From positions 124,001 to 188,000 of the forward strand of contig NZ_KQ948426.1 in assembly GCF_001514065.1 (NCBI RefSeq): 64,000 nucleotides of DNA, written 5' to 3'. Each line of letters opens with the position of its first letter. Within the stretch, counting starts at the first letter, position 1. The notes beneath the pieces were generated by a model that was not told the DNA's origin, did not search any database, and saw only the letters and a list, made by a program, of their open reading frames with translations. Shown one piece after another: positions 17,147 through 26,318 of the stretch. The stretch is from Streptomyces antibioticus (GTDB taxonomy: Bacteria > Actinomycetota > Actinomycetes > Streptomycetales > Streptomycetaceae). Position numbers and translations under genes: made by a program.

Positions 17147-19141
17147 GTGAGCGCCAAGCATCAGGAACTTGTTGGACTCATCTGGTCAGTTGCCGACCTC
17201 CTGCGGGGCGACTATCGACAGTCGGAATACGGCAAGGTGATCCTGCCATTCACCGTACTGCGACGCTTGGACTGCGTAGCCCCTGCGCCAAGCGCTGAAA
17301 TGCTTGCAGCGATGGACGAGTTCAAAGAGATGGGGATCCAGCGTTACGAGCATCGCCTCGAAGAGGCGATGGGAAACCCACTTTTCAAGAAAAGCACAAC
17401 AACTTACGAAGAGTCCGTAGAGGATCCGGAATCGATTGGCAAGACGCTCCCTGAATATGTAAAGAGCTTCTCATCCAAGGCCGTAGAGATTCTGGAAAGC
17501 TATGACTTTCTGAGTCAAATCAAGCGCCTGGACGACATCGGCCTCCTGTACCAAGTGGCCCAAAAATTCACCGAGGTTGACCTACATACGAACACGGTCG
17601 ACAATCACCAGATGGGGTACATCTTCGAGGATCTCATTAGGCGATTCTCGGAAATCTCAAACGACACTGCTGGTGAACACTTCACACCTAGGGAAGTCGT
17701 TCGCCTGATGGTCAACCTCCTCCTCGCCCCTGATGAAGAATCATTGACAAGGGAAGGTGAACGCCACGGAATCGTGAAGCGGATTTTCGATCCGGCATGC
17801 GGTACCGGCGGGATGCTAGCCGAAGCGCACGATCACATCTTGCGCATGAACCCCGATGCCACAATCACAGTGCACGGGCAAGAGTTGAATCCGGAGTCTT
17901 ACGCAATCTGCCTTTCCGACATGATCTTGAAAGGACAGACGGCGAACAATATCAAACTCGGCAACTCGATCAGCGATGATAAACACAAGGGGAGGACCTT
18001 CGACTATCTGCTTGCGAACCCACCCTTTGGAGTCGAGTGGAAAAAGGTAAAGAGCTTTGTAGAGAAGGAACGGAACGACGGATTCAAGGGCCGATTCGGC
18101 GCCGGATTGCCTCGCGTCAATGATGGTTCACTTCTTTTCTTGCAGCACATGCTGCACAAGATGAAACCAGCTCGCGATGGGGGAAGTCGAATCGGAATTG
18201 TCTTCAACGGCTCCCCTCTATTCACCGGAGGAGCAGAGTCTGGCGAGTCAAACATCCGAAAGTGGATCCTGGAGCACGACTGGCTGGAGGCTGTGGTTGC
18301 CCTCCCCGACCAGTTGTTCTACAACACGGGCATTGCGACATATTTTTGGATCCTGACCAACCGAAAGGAGAAGGCAAAGAAGGGCAAGGTAATTTTGTTC
18401 GATGCCCGAGATCACTCGGTAAAGATGCGCAAATCACTTGGTGATAAGCGCAAGCTCATCACTGGAGAGCAGATCGAGGAGCTGTCTAGCGCCTATAAGG
18501 CCGCGCTTTCCATCTCTTTGGACTCGGAACACCCGATGCACAGCAAGATCCAGGTCCTCAATAGCACCAATTTCGGGTACAAGCGCATTACGATCGAACG
18601 TCCACTCAAGCTGATCTTCGAGGTTTCCAGCAGCGGCATCGACCAACTGGCACATGCGAAAGCTCTAGCTGGTTATGAGTCGTCTTCTGTCCTACTCGAA
18701 GCTCTTCGCTCATTGATCGGCGCGGGGCCTTATAGAAAGAAGGTCGACTTCGCGGGTGTGTTGGCGGATACACTCAATGCCGCCGGTGTAGGCAAGCTAC
18801 CCGCAAGCGTCGAGAAAGCCGTCTGGGGGGCGGTCTCGTGCCCGGACCCGGCAGGTGAGGTTCAGCGCGACCGCCTTGGCAATATCCTGCCGGACCCTGA
18901 CCTACGCGAGTTCGATACAATCGCTCTGGACGCGGACGCTGATGAGTACCTGAAGCTCGAAGTTCGCCCACTTATCCCCGATGCATGGATCGATCACGAA
19001 AAGACGAAGGTCGGGTATGAAATTCCTTTCATGCGCTACTTCTTCGACTTTAAGCAGTTGCGGTCTGTTGCGGAAATCGACGCAGACCTGAAACACACCG
19101 AGGATGAGATTCAGCTTCTCCTGAAAGAGATCACCTCGTGA
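17147..19141 (+). CDS. hsdM: Type I restriction-modification DNA methyltransferase subunit
   Basis: 664 residues from the GTG at 17147 (GAGAGG upstream). An N-terminal HsdM_N helical domain (LVGLIWSVADLLRGDYRQSE) is followed by the N6-adenine methylase fold: SAM motif I DPACGTGGM at about residue 215 and catalytic NPPFGVEW at about 291. It methylates adenine when assembled with HsdS. The stop overlaps the hsdS start. Lower G+C than the backbone genes. No hsdR gene lies in the island. Confidence 0.96.
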   Translation: MSAKHQELVGLIWSVADLLRGDYRQSEYGKVILPFTVLRRLDCVAPAPSAEMLAAMDEFKEMGIQRYEHRLEEAMGNPLFKKSTTTYEESVEDPESIGKTLPEYVKSFSSKAVEILESYDFLSQIKRLDDIGLLYQVAQKFTEVDLHTNTVDNHQMGYIFEDLIRRFSEISNDTAGEHFTPREVVRLMVNLLLAPDEESLTREGERHGIVKRIFDPACGTGGMLAEAHDHILRMNPDATITVHGQELNPESYAICLSDMILKGQTANNIKLGNSISDDKHKGRTFDYLLANPPFGVEWKKVKSFVEKERNDGFKGRFGAGLPRVNDGSLLFLQHMLHKMKPARDGGSRIGIVFNGSPLFTGGAESGESNIRKWILEHDWLEAVVALPDQLFYNTGIATYFWILTNRKEKAKKGKVILFDARDHSVKMRKSLGDKRKLITGEQIEELSSAYKAALSISLDSEHPMHSKIQVLNSTNFGYKRITIERPLKLIFEVSSSGIDQLAHAKALAGYESSSVLLEALRSLIGAGPYRKKVDFAGVLADTLNAAGVGKLPASVEKAVWGAVSCPDPAGEVQRDRLGNILPDPDLREFDTIALDADADEYLKLEVRPLIPDAWIDHEKTKVGYEIPFMRYFFDFKQLRSVAEIDADLKHTEDEIQLLLKEITS

Positions 19142-20436
19142 GTTGGCGAACGACTGCGCTCCGGTCCGTGGCTGAAGTTTCCCTAGGACGTCAACGAGCA
19201 CCCGAGTATGTCGAAGGTCGTACCACCGTTCCCTACCTGCGGGCAGCTAACGTCTTGGACGGCCGCTTGGATTTGAGCGATGTACAACGCATGAGCGTTA
19301 CGCCAACCGAGCGAAGGTTGTACTCACTTCGTCCCGGCGATGTTCTCGTGACTGAAGGCAGCGGAAGCATCAATTCGGTGGGTGCCTCAGCTGTATGGCA
19401 AGGCGAGATTGACGGCACTGTGTGTTTCCAGAACACGCTCCTCCGGTTGCGACCTCGACAAGGCCTGGACGGCCGCTTCCTCGCCTGGTGGGCTCGCAGC
19501 GCATTTGCTTCCAAGCAGTTCGCATCAGTTGCCACAGGTGCGAGTATCTACCACCTCAGCGCTGAACGCGTCCGATCCCTCCCCATCACATTTCCTTCCC
19601 TCGATGAACAGGCAAAAATTGCGGACTTTCTTGACGGCGAAACCCAGCGTATTGAGAGATTGATCCAACTCCGCCGCCATCAGCAGGAACTGCTTACCGA
19701 AAGAGCAGCGTCGAGAATTACAGCCGCGATCCGGGGGGCTTCCATTCCGGGGAAACGAGGTAACAGCAGGATCGATTGGATCGGCGATATCCCAGCCACG
19801 TGGGATGTCGCACCAGTTTCTTCCCAATTTGATGTAAAGCTCGGCAAGCAGTTGAACCCGGGTCGGGTTGAGGGAAGTCACCTGAAGCCGTACCTGCGTA
19901 ATGTGAACGTGCAGTGGGATAATGTCGTCGTGGAAGACCTGCTGTACATGAATTTTCCGCCTCATGAAGGTGCCCGCTATCAGGTGCGGCCAGGTGATCT
20001 TCTCATCTGCGAGGGCGGGGAACCGGGGCGTGCAGCAATCTGGCAAGGCGAGTTGGACGAGATCTACTATCAGAAAGCCTTGCATCGAGCGAGGTCGCGC
20101 GGAAGAAGCCTCACCCGGTGGCTTTTCTACTGTCTTCGTGCTGCGTCTGCTGTAGACGTGTTCACATCCGGGGGAAATACAACGACCATTGCTCACTTGA
20201 CCAGCGAGCAGCTCAATTCTCAGCGTTTTCCCTTCCCGGATACAGAGATTCAGGCACACATCGTCAAGGAACTCGATGAGGCTGCCCAGTCCGATCGGAA
20301 GCTACTGGCTGTACTCCGGAGGCAGGTAGCGCTGCTGCAGGAACGCCGTCAGGCGGTTATCAGCACGGCAGTGGAGGGCGGGATTCATCCCTCCACGTCC
20401 AGTCGCCGGTTGAGCCGACGTGCCGTGACAGCCTGA
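19138..20436 (+). CDS. hsdS: Type I restriction-modification specificity subunit
   Basis: 432 residues with the two-lobed HsdS plan. The first target-recognition domain covers about 1-155 and a conserved helical spacer about 155-200 (LDEQAKIADFLDGETQRIERL). The second recognition domain (about 215-365) starts at DWIGDIPATWDVAPV, and a second helical repeat about 370-415 closes the protein. Its GTG overlaps the hsdM stop (GTGA). Both recognition domains look complete, so it should target a bipartite site. Confidence 0.95.
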   Translation: MSWRTTALRSVAEVSLGRQRAPEYVEGRTTVPYLRAANVLDGRLDLSDVQRMSVTPTERRLYSLRPGDVLVTEGSGSINSVGASAVWQGEIDGTVCFQNTLLRLRPRQGLDGRFLAWWARSAFASKQFASVATGASIYHLSAERVRSLPITFPSLDEQAKIADFLDGETQRIERLIQLRRHQQELLTERAASRITAAIRGASIPGKRGNSRIDWIGDIPATWDVAPVSSQFDVKLGKQLNPGRVEGSHLKPYLRNVNVQWDNVVVEDLLYMNFPPHEGARYQVRPGDLLICEGGEPGRAAIWQGELDEIYYQKALHRARSRGRSLTRWLFYCLRAASAVDVFTSGGNTTTIAHLTSEQLNSQRFPFPDTEIQAHIVKELDEAAQSDRKLLAVLRRQVALLQERRQAVISTAVEGGIHPSTSSRRLSRRAVTA

Positions 20437-20607
20437 CCACTGGCGACACAGGGTGGAGGGCATCAGCGGAGGCTGGCCGGCCAGCTCTCGTACGGGGTCC
20501 TAGCTGCTGCTTTCGGCGATCTTGGGGTCGTTGTCAGTGTCAGGGGGTATAACGATGAGATAGGGACGGAGCGTGCAGCGCCAGGGGGCGGAACCCGGGG
20601 GGAGCAG

Positions 20608-23148
20608 GTGGCAGACAACAGCCAGCAGGGTGTGCAGGGTCGGGATCACACAGTCCGTGAGCTCTTCGGCAAGCAGTACCTTTTGGAGTACTACCAGCGC
20701 GAGTACACCTGGGAACGCCGCCATGTGGTTGAGCTCGTCAATGACCTCGCTGACGCATTTATGCGTGACTGGCGACCGGACCATGACCGTCAGCAGTATG
20801 TGACCTATCGACCCTACTTTCTTGGGCCCTTTGTCTCCCATCCAACAGGAGTGAAGAAGAACCTAGTAGATGGTCAACAGCGGTTCACTACACTCCACCT
20901 GCTGCTCATTCATATCGAGAGACTTCTCAACGAGCAGGGTGACGGCGATACCGCAAACATGGTCGGAGGCCTGATCCGGCGGTATGCCGGCGGGCAGCAC
21001 CACTACACCATTGACGTCGAAGAACGCCGAGAGTGTCTGGAGGCGTTGCGGTCGGGACGCGATTACGACCCGGCAGGGAAGACGGTGTCGGTTCAAAATC
21101 TTTGGCACCGCGCTCAAGACATTGCTGCGGAGTTGCCCGAGGCTCTTCGGGATGAATGCCTTCCGATCTTTGCAGACTGGTTGGCCGACCGGGTCTCCTT
21201 CGTAGAGATTTCCGCTGCAGATCGTGATTTGGGGTGGGAAATCTTTGAGACCATGAATGACCGAGGTGCTCGTCTGACCTCGCTGGATCTACTTAAGAGC
21301 TTTCTTCTCTCTAAAGCTGGGCGAGAGCAGGCCGACCTCGACGTGGTCTGGCGAAAAATGCTCAGGTCTCTGAGTGAGTTCAATGACCGCCAGGTTCCCA
21401 CGGATTTCTTCGAGACTCTACTGCTTGCACGTTACGCTGCTGCTGACGGTAGTGAGAACGAGGAGATCTCTCGCGCGTTCCATGAATGGGTGCGAAGGAG
21501 CCCTCAGCGGGTTGGCATCAACCACCAAGGGCAGGATTACTGCGATTTTGTGCGTAACGTTGTCGTGCCTAGCGCAGAGCAGTATTGTCAACTTCTGAAA
21601 GCCGCGAAGAATCGTGTGACGGGCCTCGAGGAGGTCTTCTACAACGCGGCTAACGGTATTGATGCCCAGTATCTGTTGATCATGGCTGCCGTGCGTGAAG
21701 ACGATGCCCAGCAAGTATTCCTGAAAAAGGCCAAGGTCCTCGCTTCCTACCTCGACTTGGTTTTCATTGTACGGACAGTCAACAATGATGGAGCTGTTCA
21801 GTCACAAGACTTCGTCGATGAGGTATACCGCCTACTCCCTGCTATTCGTGAAACGTCCTCCATCGAGGAACTTCGCCTGCTCCTTGGCCGAGAGGCGGCG
21901 GAACTGCCCGGTTTCTCGGCAGTCAGGAAGCTCAGTCTGCATAACAACCGCCGGCAGATCAGGTATCTGTTGGCCCGTATAACTGCGTTCGTTGAAGCGG
22001 GGTGCGGCAAACCCGACTTGGTCGATGAGTACATCGGCTATGGCGTAGACGGAACTGAAAGCCCCTGGGAGGTTGAGCATATTTGGGCCAATAAGTACAG
22101 CCTGCATGTCCAGACGGGCCTTGCCAACGAGAGGGACTTCCAGGAAGCCAGAAACCGCGTCGGCGCACTTTTGATTCTTGAGAAGTCAGACAATGCCAGC
22201 TATGGAGCTGATCGATACCTCGATAAGCTCCCGCTCTACTTCAGTCAGAACCTATTGGCAGCATCACTCCACCCTGCCTGCTACAAGCGCAAGCCACGGT
22301 TCCGTAAGTTCCGTGAGAAGTACGGACTGGACGGCATCTTTTCACCCTTCCCGGACAATTTTGACGTTCGCGCCATCGACTCGAGAGCAGCCCTTTACCA
22401 GCGTCTCTGCGAGTTGGTCTGGGACGTGGAGCGTCTCGGATTTGCTAAGGTCGCCGCGCCTACGCAGAGGGCGGGTAAGAATCCTCAGAGGAGGAAGACT
22501 CATTACGGTGTCCAGGTCGCTGACCTGATGCGGGTGAATCTTGTTTCTGAGGGTACGGTCCTGCAAGGGAAATTGAAGCGCACGGGCCAAGAGTTCAGTG
22601 CTACTATTGTCTCTCAGGGACGCATCCGAGTCGAGAGCGGCGAGGAGTTTGGTTCCCTTTCTGGAGCCGGCGCCGCAGTGCAAGGCCTTGGTTCCTGCGC
22701 GGGTTGGGACTTCTGGCACGTTAAAAATGCGCAGGGTGATCATGTCAGCATGGCGTCGATCCGCAAGCTCGCGATTGCACAAGGACTTCTTGAGCAGACA
22801 GCGGAGTCGAGCGATGATGCACTTCAGTCGGCGGAAGAGGAGCCACTTCCCGACCTGGGAAGCCAGTTGACTGAGTTCAATCAGAAGTACGACGGGACAC
22901 TCACCGAGGACGAGTTGCGATCACTCATCCATCTCCCCATGAGTAACGCGAAAATCAAGGCCGCCGCACGTCGTACGGATCTGGAAAACTTCGCTGACGT
23001 GTTTGATCGCGTTTTCCAGGCAGGGGTTGAAGACTGGGCGATGACGAATGCTGGGTTCCTCAAGAAGTTTATGGATGACGACTCTTTCCGAAGCGAGCTG
23101 ACGGAGATGACCCGTAACTACGCCTACATCTCGCTTCGGCGTAAGTGA
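20608..23148 (+). CDS. DUF262-DUF1524 (GmrSD-like) nuclease with RAMA domain and HsdR-like tail
   Basis: 846 residues from a GTG preceded by GGGGGGAG. The N-terminus is a DUF262 ParB-like NTPase (YYQREYTWE near 30, LVDGQQRFTTLH near 88). The middle is DUF1524 with the HNH histidine in EVEHIWANKYS (about 491) and RNRVGALLILEKSDNASYG. Residues about 633-710 form a RAMA-type domain (ADLMRVNLVSEGTVLQGK...GWDFWHV) that reads modified DNA. The last 60 residues (NFADVFDRVFQAGVEDW..., FLKKFMDDDSFRSEL) recall the C-terminus of type I HsdR subunits. It follows hsdS by 171 nt on the same strand and occupies the place of hsdR. Known relatives cut modified phage DNA; the joint role is inferred. Confidence 0.85.
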   Translation: MADNSQQGVQGRDHTVRELFGKQYLLEYYQREYTWERRHVVELVNDLADAFMRDWRPDHDRQQYVTYRPYFLGPFVSHPTGVKKNLVDGQQRFTTLHLLLIHIERLLNEQGDGDTANMVGGLIRRYAGGQHHYTIDVEERRECLEALRSGRDYDPAGKTVSVQNLWHRAQDIAAELPEALRDECLPIFADWLADRVSFVEISAADRDLGWEIFETMNDRGARLTSLDLLKSFLLSKAGREQADLDVVWRKMLRSLSEFNDRQVPTDFFETLLLARYAAADGSENEEISRAFHEWVRRSPQRVGINHQGQDYCDFVRNVVVPSAEQYCQLLKAAKNRVTGLEEVFYNAANGIDAQYLLIMAAVREDDAQQVFLKKAKVLASYLDLVFIVRTVNNDGAVQSQDFVDEVYRLLPAIRETSSIEELRLLLGREAAELPGFSAVRKLSLHNNRRQIRYLLARITAFVEAGCGKPDLVDEYIGYGVDGTESPWEVEHIWANKYSLHVQTGLANERDFQEARNRVGALLILEKSDNASYGADRYLDKLPLYFSQNLLAASLHPACYKRKPRFRKFREKYGLDGIFSPFPDNFDVRAIDSRAALYQRLCELVWDVERLGFAKVAAPTQRAGKNPQRRKTHYGVQVADLMRVNLVSEGTVLQGKLKRTGQEFSATIVSQGRIRVESGEEFGSLSGAGAAVQGLGSCAGWDFWHVKNAQGDHVSMASIRKLAIAQGLLEQTAESSDDALQSAEEEPLPDLGSQLTEFNQKYDGTLTEDELRSLIHLPMSNAKIKAAARRTDLENFADVFDRVFQAGVEDWAMTNAGFLKKFMDDDSFRSELTEMTRNYAYISLRRK

Positions 23149-23217
23149 GCCGTGGCCACCCGCCGAGAGGCAGACGTCCTTGAGAGCACGGTGAAGCTTG
23201 ACCGGAGAATCCGGACA

Positions 23218-23787
23218 TCAACCTGGTCGATTTTGATCTCGCATCATATTTCGAAGAGCCTCGCGGGCCGCAATCAGGTCGTCTTGGGCCTCTTGCAAGG
23301 CATCCCGTAGGCCTCGGCATTCGGCCTCGGAATCGGTGAGTCGTTTCTTTAGGTCCTTGTTGGTCTCTTGGAGCTCGTTGACACGGGCGGCCAGTTCCTT
23401 GGCGCCGGTCTGGTGCAGCTGCTGGCCCAGGTGCCGCTGGACTGCGTCCTTGAGGTGGTCACGTTCCTCCCGGACCGCCTTCAGCTCGGCTCGAGCAAGC
23501 TCCAGGTCTGTGGCCAAGCTCGCAGCGCTCGCGCGGCTTCCCGAGGTCTTCTCGCGGGCCTTCGCCGCGGCCTGACCCTCGCGGGCCTTCTCGATGTGCT
23601 CGCGTATCCCTGCCGAATAGACCAGCCAGTTCGAGACACCGGCCGCGCGAGCAACACCGAGGAAGGTGATCGTCTCGCCTTTCGCCTTCATCGCGTCGAC
23701 TGTGGAAATCACCCGGGCCCGCTTTTCATAGCTGTCACGCTGACGGGACTCGAGCAGGACCTGGGCCGGGGTCCTGGGGGCGGTCAC
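23218..23787 (-). CDS. tnpC: TnpC-like DUF6262 protein
   Basis: 189 residues: a small N-terminal HTH-like part (TITFLGVARAAGVSNWLVYS) and a long coiled coil to the end (ELKAVREERDHLKDAVQ, LQETNKDLKKRLTDSEAE). In Tn554 the third gene product TnpC aids the orientation and frequency of transposition. The GTG start overlaps the tnpB stop (GTGA). Confidence 0.82.
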   Translation of the reverse strand: MTAPRTPAQVLLESRQRDSYEKRARVISTVDAMKAKGETITFLGVARAAGVSNWLVYSAGIREHIEKAREGQAAAKAREKTSGSRASAASLATDLELARAELKAVREERDHLKDAVQRHLGQQLHQTGAKELAARVNELQETNKDLKKRLTDSEAECRGLRDALQEAQDDLIAAREALRNMMRDQNRPG

Positions 23788-26318
23788 CGACTGTCTCCGG
23801 CTCTGCCGGGGTTGACGACCGTCAGCGGCAGCAGCGGGCGCCCTCCGCTTGCGGCCCTCACCTTACGAAGCACCCTGCCAGCCTCCTCGACCTGGTTGCG
23901 CTCGTCCTCGGGCAAATTGCTCATGTACTCCTTCATCTTCGCGCCCACCTGCTGGAACGCGGCAATCTCCTCACCCAGGCCCCGTGTGACGAACTCCGCA
24001 GCGCCCGTAGCCATCGCCATCTCCCGGTTGCCCTTGAGCGTGCGGATGTGATCCTCGACAGCGGGCAGGTAGGACGGATCGGGCCGGTAGTGCCCGCAGC
24101 CGGCGCAGCGGAACCGGAGCGGACAGGACTGCCCGCCGGCCTTCACGTTCGACGGTTCGGTGCAGTTCCCGAACGGCACCGCAACCGAACGCAGCTCGTA
24201 GGAGGTGCTCGACGTCATCGGCGCGGGCAGCCCGACACGGTCCATCACGTGCAGCCGCATGGTCCTGACCGCCTCGCGCTTTCGCTTCTGGGAGACCTTG
24301 TAGTACCCGGCCGTGGTATTGGCCGAGCGGTGATCCATAAGGTCACGAAGCACGTCCTGCGGGACGCCCGCGTCCGCGTGCCGCTGGCAGTAGGAATGCC
24401 GGAAGGCGTATGGGTAGATCAGTGACCGGTCGAACGGCAGCGGCGTCGCGTCCGGCCCCAGCATCTCGGAGTCGATCCGCTCCAGCGACCGCACCCAGGC
24501 CCGCATCGCACGGGAGATGCTGGAGGACGCCATCTGGTGGTGGGCCGTATTGTTCGTGATCGCGGGGAACAGGTAGCGAGCACTGTTCGGTGGCAGGTCC
24601 AGTCCCGCCCGCAGGGCCTTCCACGTGTTGATGGCGTCCACCGTCTCCTGATTGATCGGCAGTCGTCTGCGCAGCCGCTTGCTCTTCCGGTTATCCCAGA
24701 TCAACAAATGCTCGTCCCCGTCCCTCTCCAGGCAGTCCAGGGCCAGCCGGGCAACCTCCTGGGGTCGCCGACCGGTGTCCCGCAGCACGATGTAGGCCGT
24801 CTGGAACATCGCCTTGATGTCCTCAGCGGCCATCGCGCCGTAGGGGATGCCCTCGCCGAGCAGTTGCAGTTGCCGGTCGAGCTGGCGGATCACCGACTCC
24901 GGGATCGCCTTGCCGTTCTCGTCCTCGTCCTGGACCTCATCGGGGATGCGGTGCGAGCTGTGCCGGGCGAACGGCCCCGGGAGCTGATCGAGCAGCCCGG
25001 TGCGACGACCGTAGTCGATCACGTCGAAGAAGTTGCCCAGGTAGAGACGCTTGCCCTTCGCCCCCATGTCCGTGCCGTCCCAGCGGGGCATAACCCGGAA
25101 CGCGTCGACGATCACGTCCATGTCGGCGAAACCCAGCTTCGTCGGGTCCATGCCGCCGCCGGGTAGCTCATAGAGGGCCTGGGAAGCCACGACCAAGCCC
25201 CGGAAGGTGTACCTCAGGTTCCTGCTGTCGGGACGGACCTTATCGACCCAGGTCATCGCGAGCTGCCGCATCCACAGTTGCTGGATCTCGGTGAAGTCGA
25301 GCTTCCCTTCCCGGATCCGGACACCCGACGCGCTGAACGCCGACGGAATATCCAGCTCGGTGAGGTCCCAGACAGTGCCGTCGGTCGGCGAAATGCCCCG
25401 GTAGTCCTTGTAGGCCCGGTCGATCGTGCGGCGCGTCTCCCGCAGGAAGCTGCGAACGGCGCATTCGGTGACCTCCTCGAGACGTGGGTAGGCGTCCCGG
25501 CTCGCGGCGATCGAGGACAGACCCTGCAACCGCTTCACCGCCAGCCGGACGGCCCGCGGGCTGAAGACCATGCCGCGCGCCTCCCTCTGCTGAAGCGCGA
25601 ACAGCAACTCCAGTTGGACGGTCTCCTTCAAGGGGTGCAGCGAGAACTGCCCGGTCGTCATGTAGGGAAACCGCTTTGACGCCCACGCATTCCTGGCCGC
25701 CTCGTCGTCGATGTCGAGACCATGCTGTTGGGTGTACTTCTTCCAGTCTTTGCGGTGGTTCAGGCACAGCTTCTCGGCCCGGCTCGCGTCGTGGGCGCAT
25801 CCCACGACCCGGCACTCGGGCATCGGGTCGTAGGGCTTCCTCGTGAGGACCCAGGTCTCGAACACCGTGTGAGGGCGGGCCTTGCGAACACGGTGCCAGT
25901 CAGACATGTGGGCAGCACACATGCCCTGGTTATGGCTCTCGCGCTGGCACGCTCCTCCACCGATTAGGCAGTTCGGCCGACGGGCTGCGATGACCCGGTT
26001 CGGACTCGGCACGTGCGTCGAGTTGAACGTTCCCGCATCAAGGCCGCTGGCCCGAAACGCGATCCCACAGATCGAGCAGTGACTTTTCGTCGCCACCACC
26101 GTGTCGCACCGGTCCACAGGACACCTGAACACGCTCGTGCTGGGGTTGTCCGGATCGCCGGTGAACAGCATCCGTTGCTGGTCCCATTCGCCCAGATGCC
26201 AGTCGGGCACCAGGGCTTCACGGAGCCAGGTTCTCCAGCCCTCCAGAGCGGCGCGGGTGTAAAAGCCGTCCGCCGGCTGCTTCGGGTCCAGCAGGGCGGT
26301 AACAGTGGCGATGCTCAC
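23784..26318 (-). CDS. tnpB: Large tyrosine recombinase, TnpB-type
   Basis: 844 residues; Tn554 TnpB is about 630. Several Cys/His clusters occupy the N-terminal third (RCPVDRCDT, HCSICG, CAAHMSDWH, CLNHRKDW), probably zinc-binding. The catalytic domain is C-terminal: Arg in DTGRRPQEVARL (about 511), HSYCQRH (about 640), LMDHRSANTTAGYY with the nucleophile Tyr (about 672). The GTG at 26318 overlaps the tnpA stop. A longer frame upstream is only the tnpA shadow. Confidence 0.9.
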   Translation of the reverse strand: MSIATVTALLDPKQPADGFYTRAALEGWRTWLREALVPDWHLGEWDQQRMLFTGDPDNPSTSVFRCPVDRCDTVVATKSHCSICGIAFRASGLDAGTFNSTHVPSPNRVIAARRPNCLIGGGACQRESHNQGMCAAHMSDWHRVRKARPHTVFETWVLTRKPYDPMPECRVVGCAHDASRAEKLCLNHRKDWKKYTQQHGLDIDDEAARNAWASKRFPYMTTGQFSLHPLKETVQLELLFALQQREARGMVFSPRAVRLAVKRLQGLSSIAASRDAYPRLEEVTECAVRSFLRETRRTIDRAYKDYRGISPTDGTVWDLTELDIPSAFSASGVRIREGKLDFTEIQQLWMRQLAMTWVDKVRPDSRNLRYTFRGLVVASQALYELPGGGMDPTKLGFADMDVIVDAFRVMPRWDGTDMGAKGKRLYLGNFFDVIDYGRRTGLLDQLPGPFARHSSHRIPDEVQDEDENGKAIPESVIRQLDRQLQLLGEGIPYGAMAAEDIKAMFQTAYIVLRDTGRRPQEVARLALDCLERDGDEHLLIWDNRKSKRLRRRLPINQETVDAINTWKALRAGLDLPPNSARYLFPAITNNTAHHQMASSSISRAMRAWVRSLERIDSEMLGPDATPLPFDRSLIYPYAFRHSYCQRHADAGVPQDVLRDLMDHRSANTTAGYYKVSQKRKREAVRTMRLHVMDRVGLPAPMTSSTSYELRSVAVPFGNCTEPSNVKAGGQSCPLRFRCAGCGHYRPDPSYLPAVEDHIRTLKGNREMAMATGAAEFVTRGLGEEIAAFQQVGAKMKEYMSNLPEDERNQVEEAGRVLRKVRAASGGRPLLPLTVVNPGRAGDSR

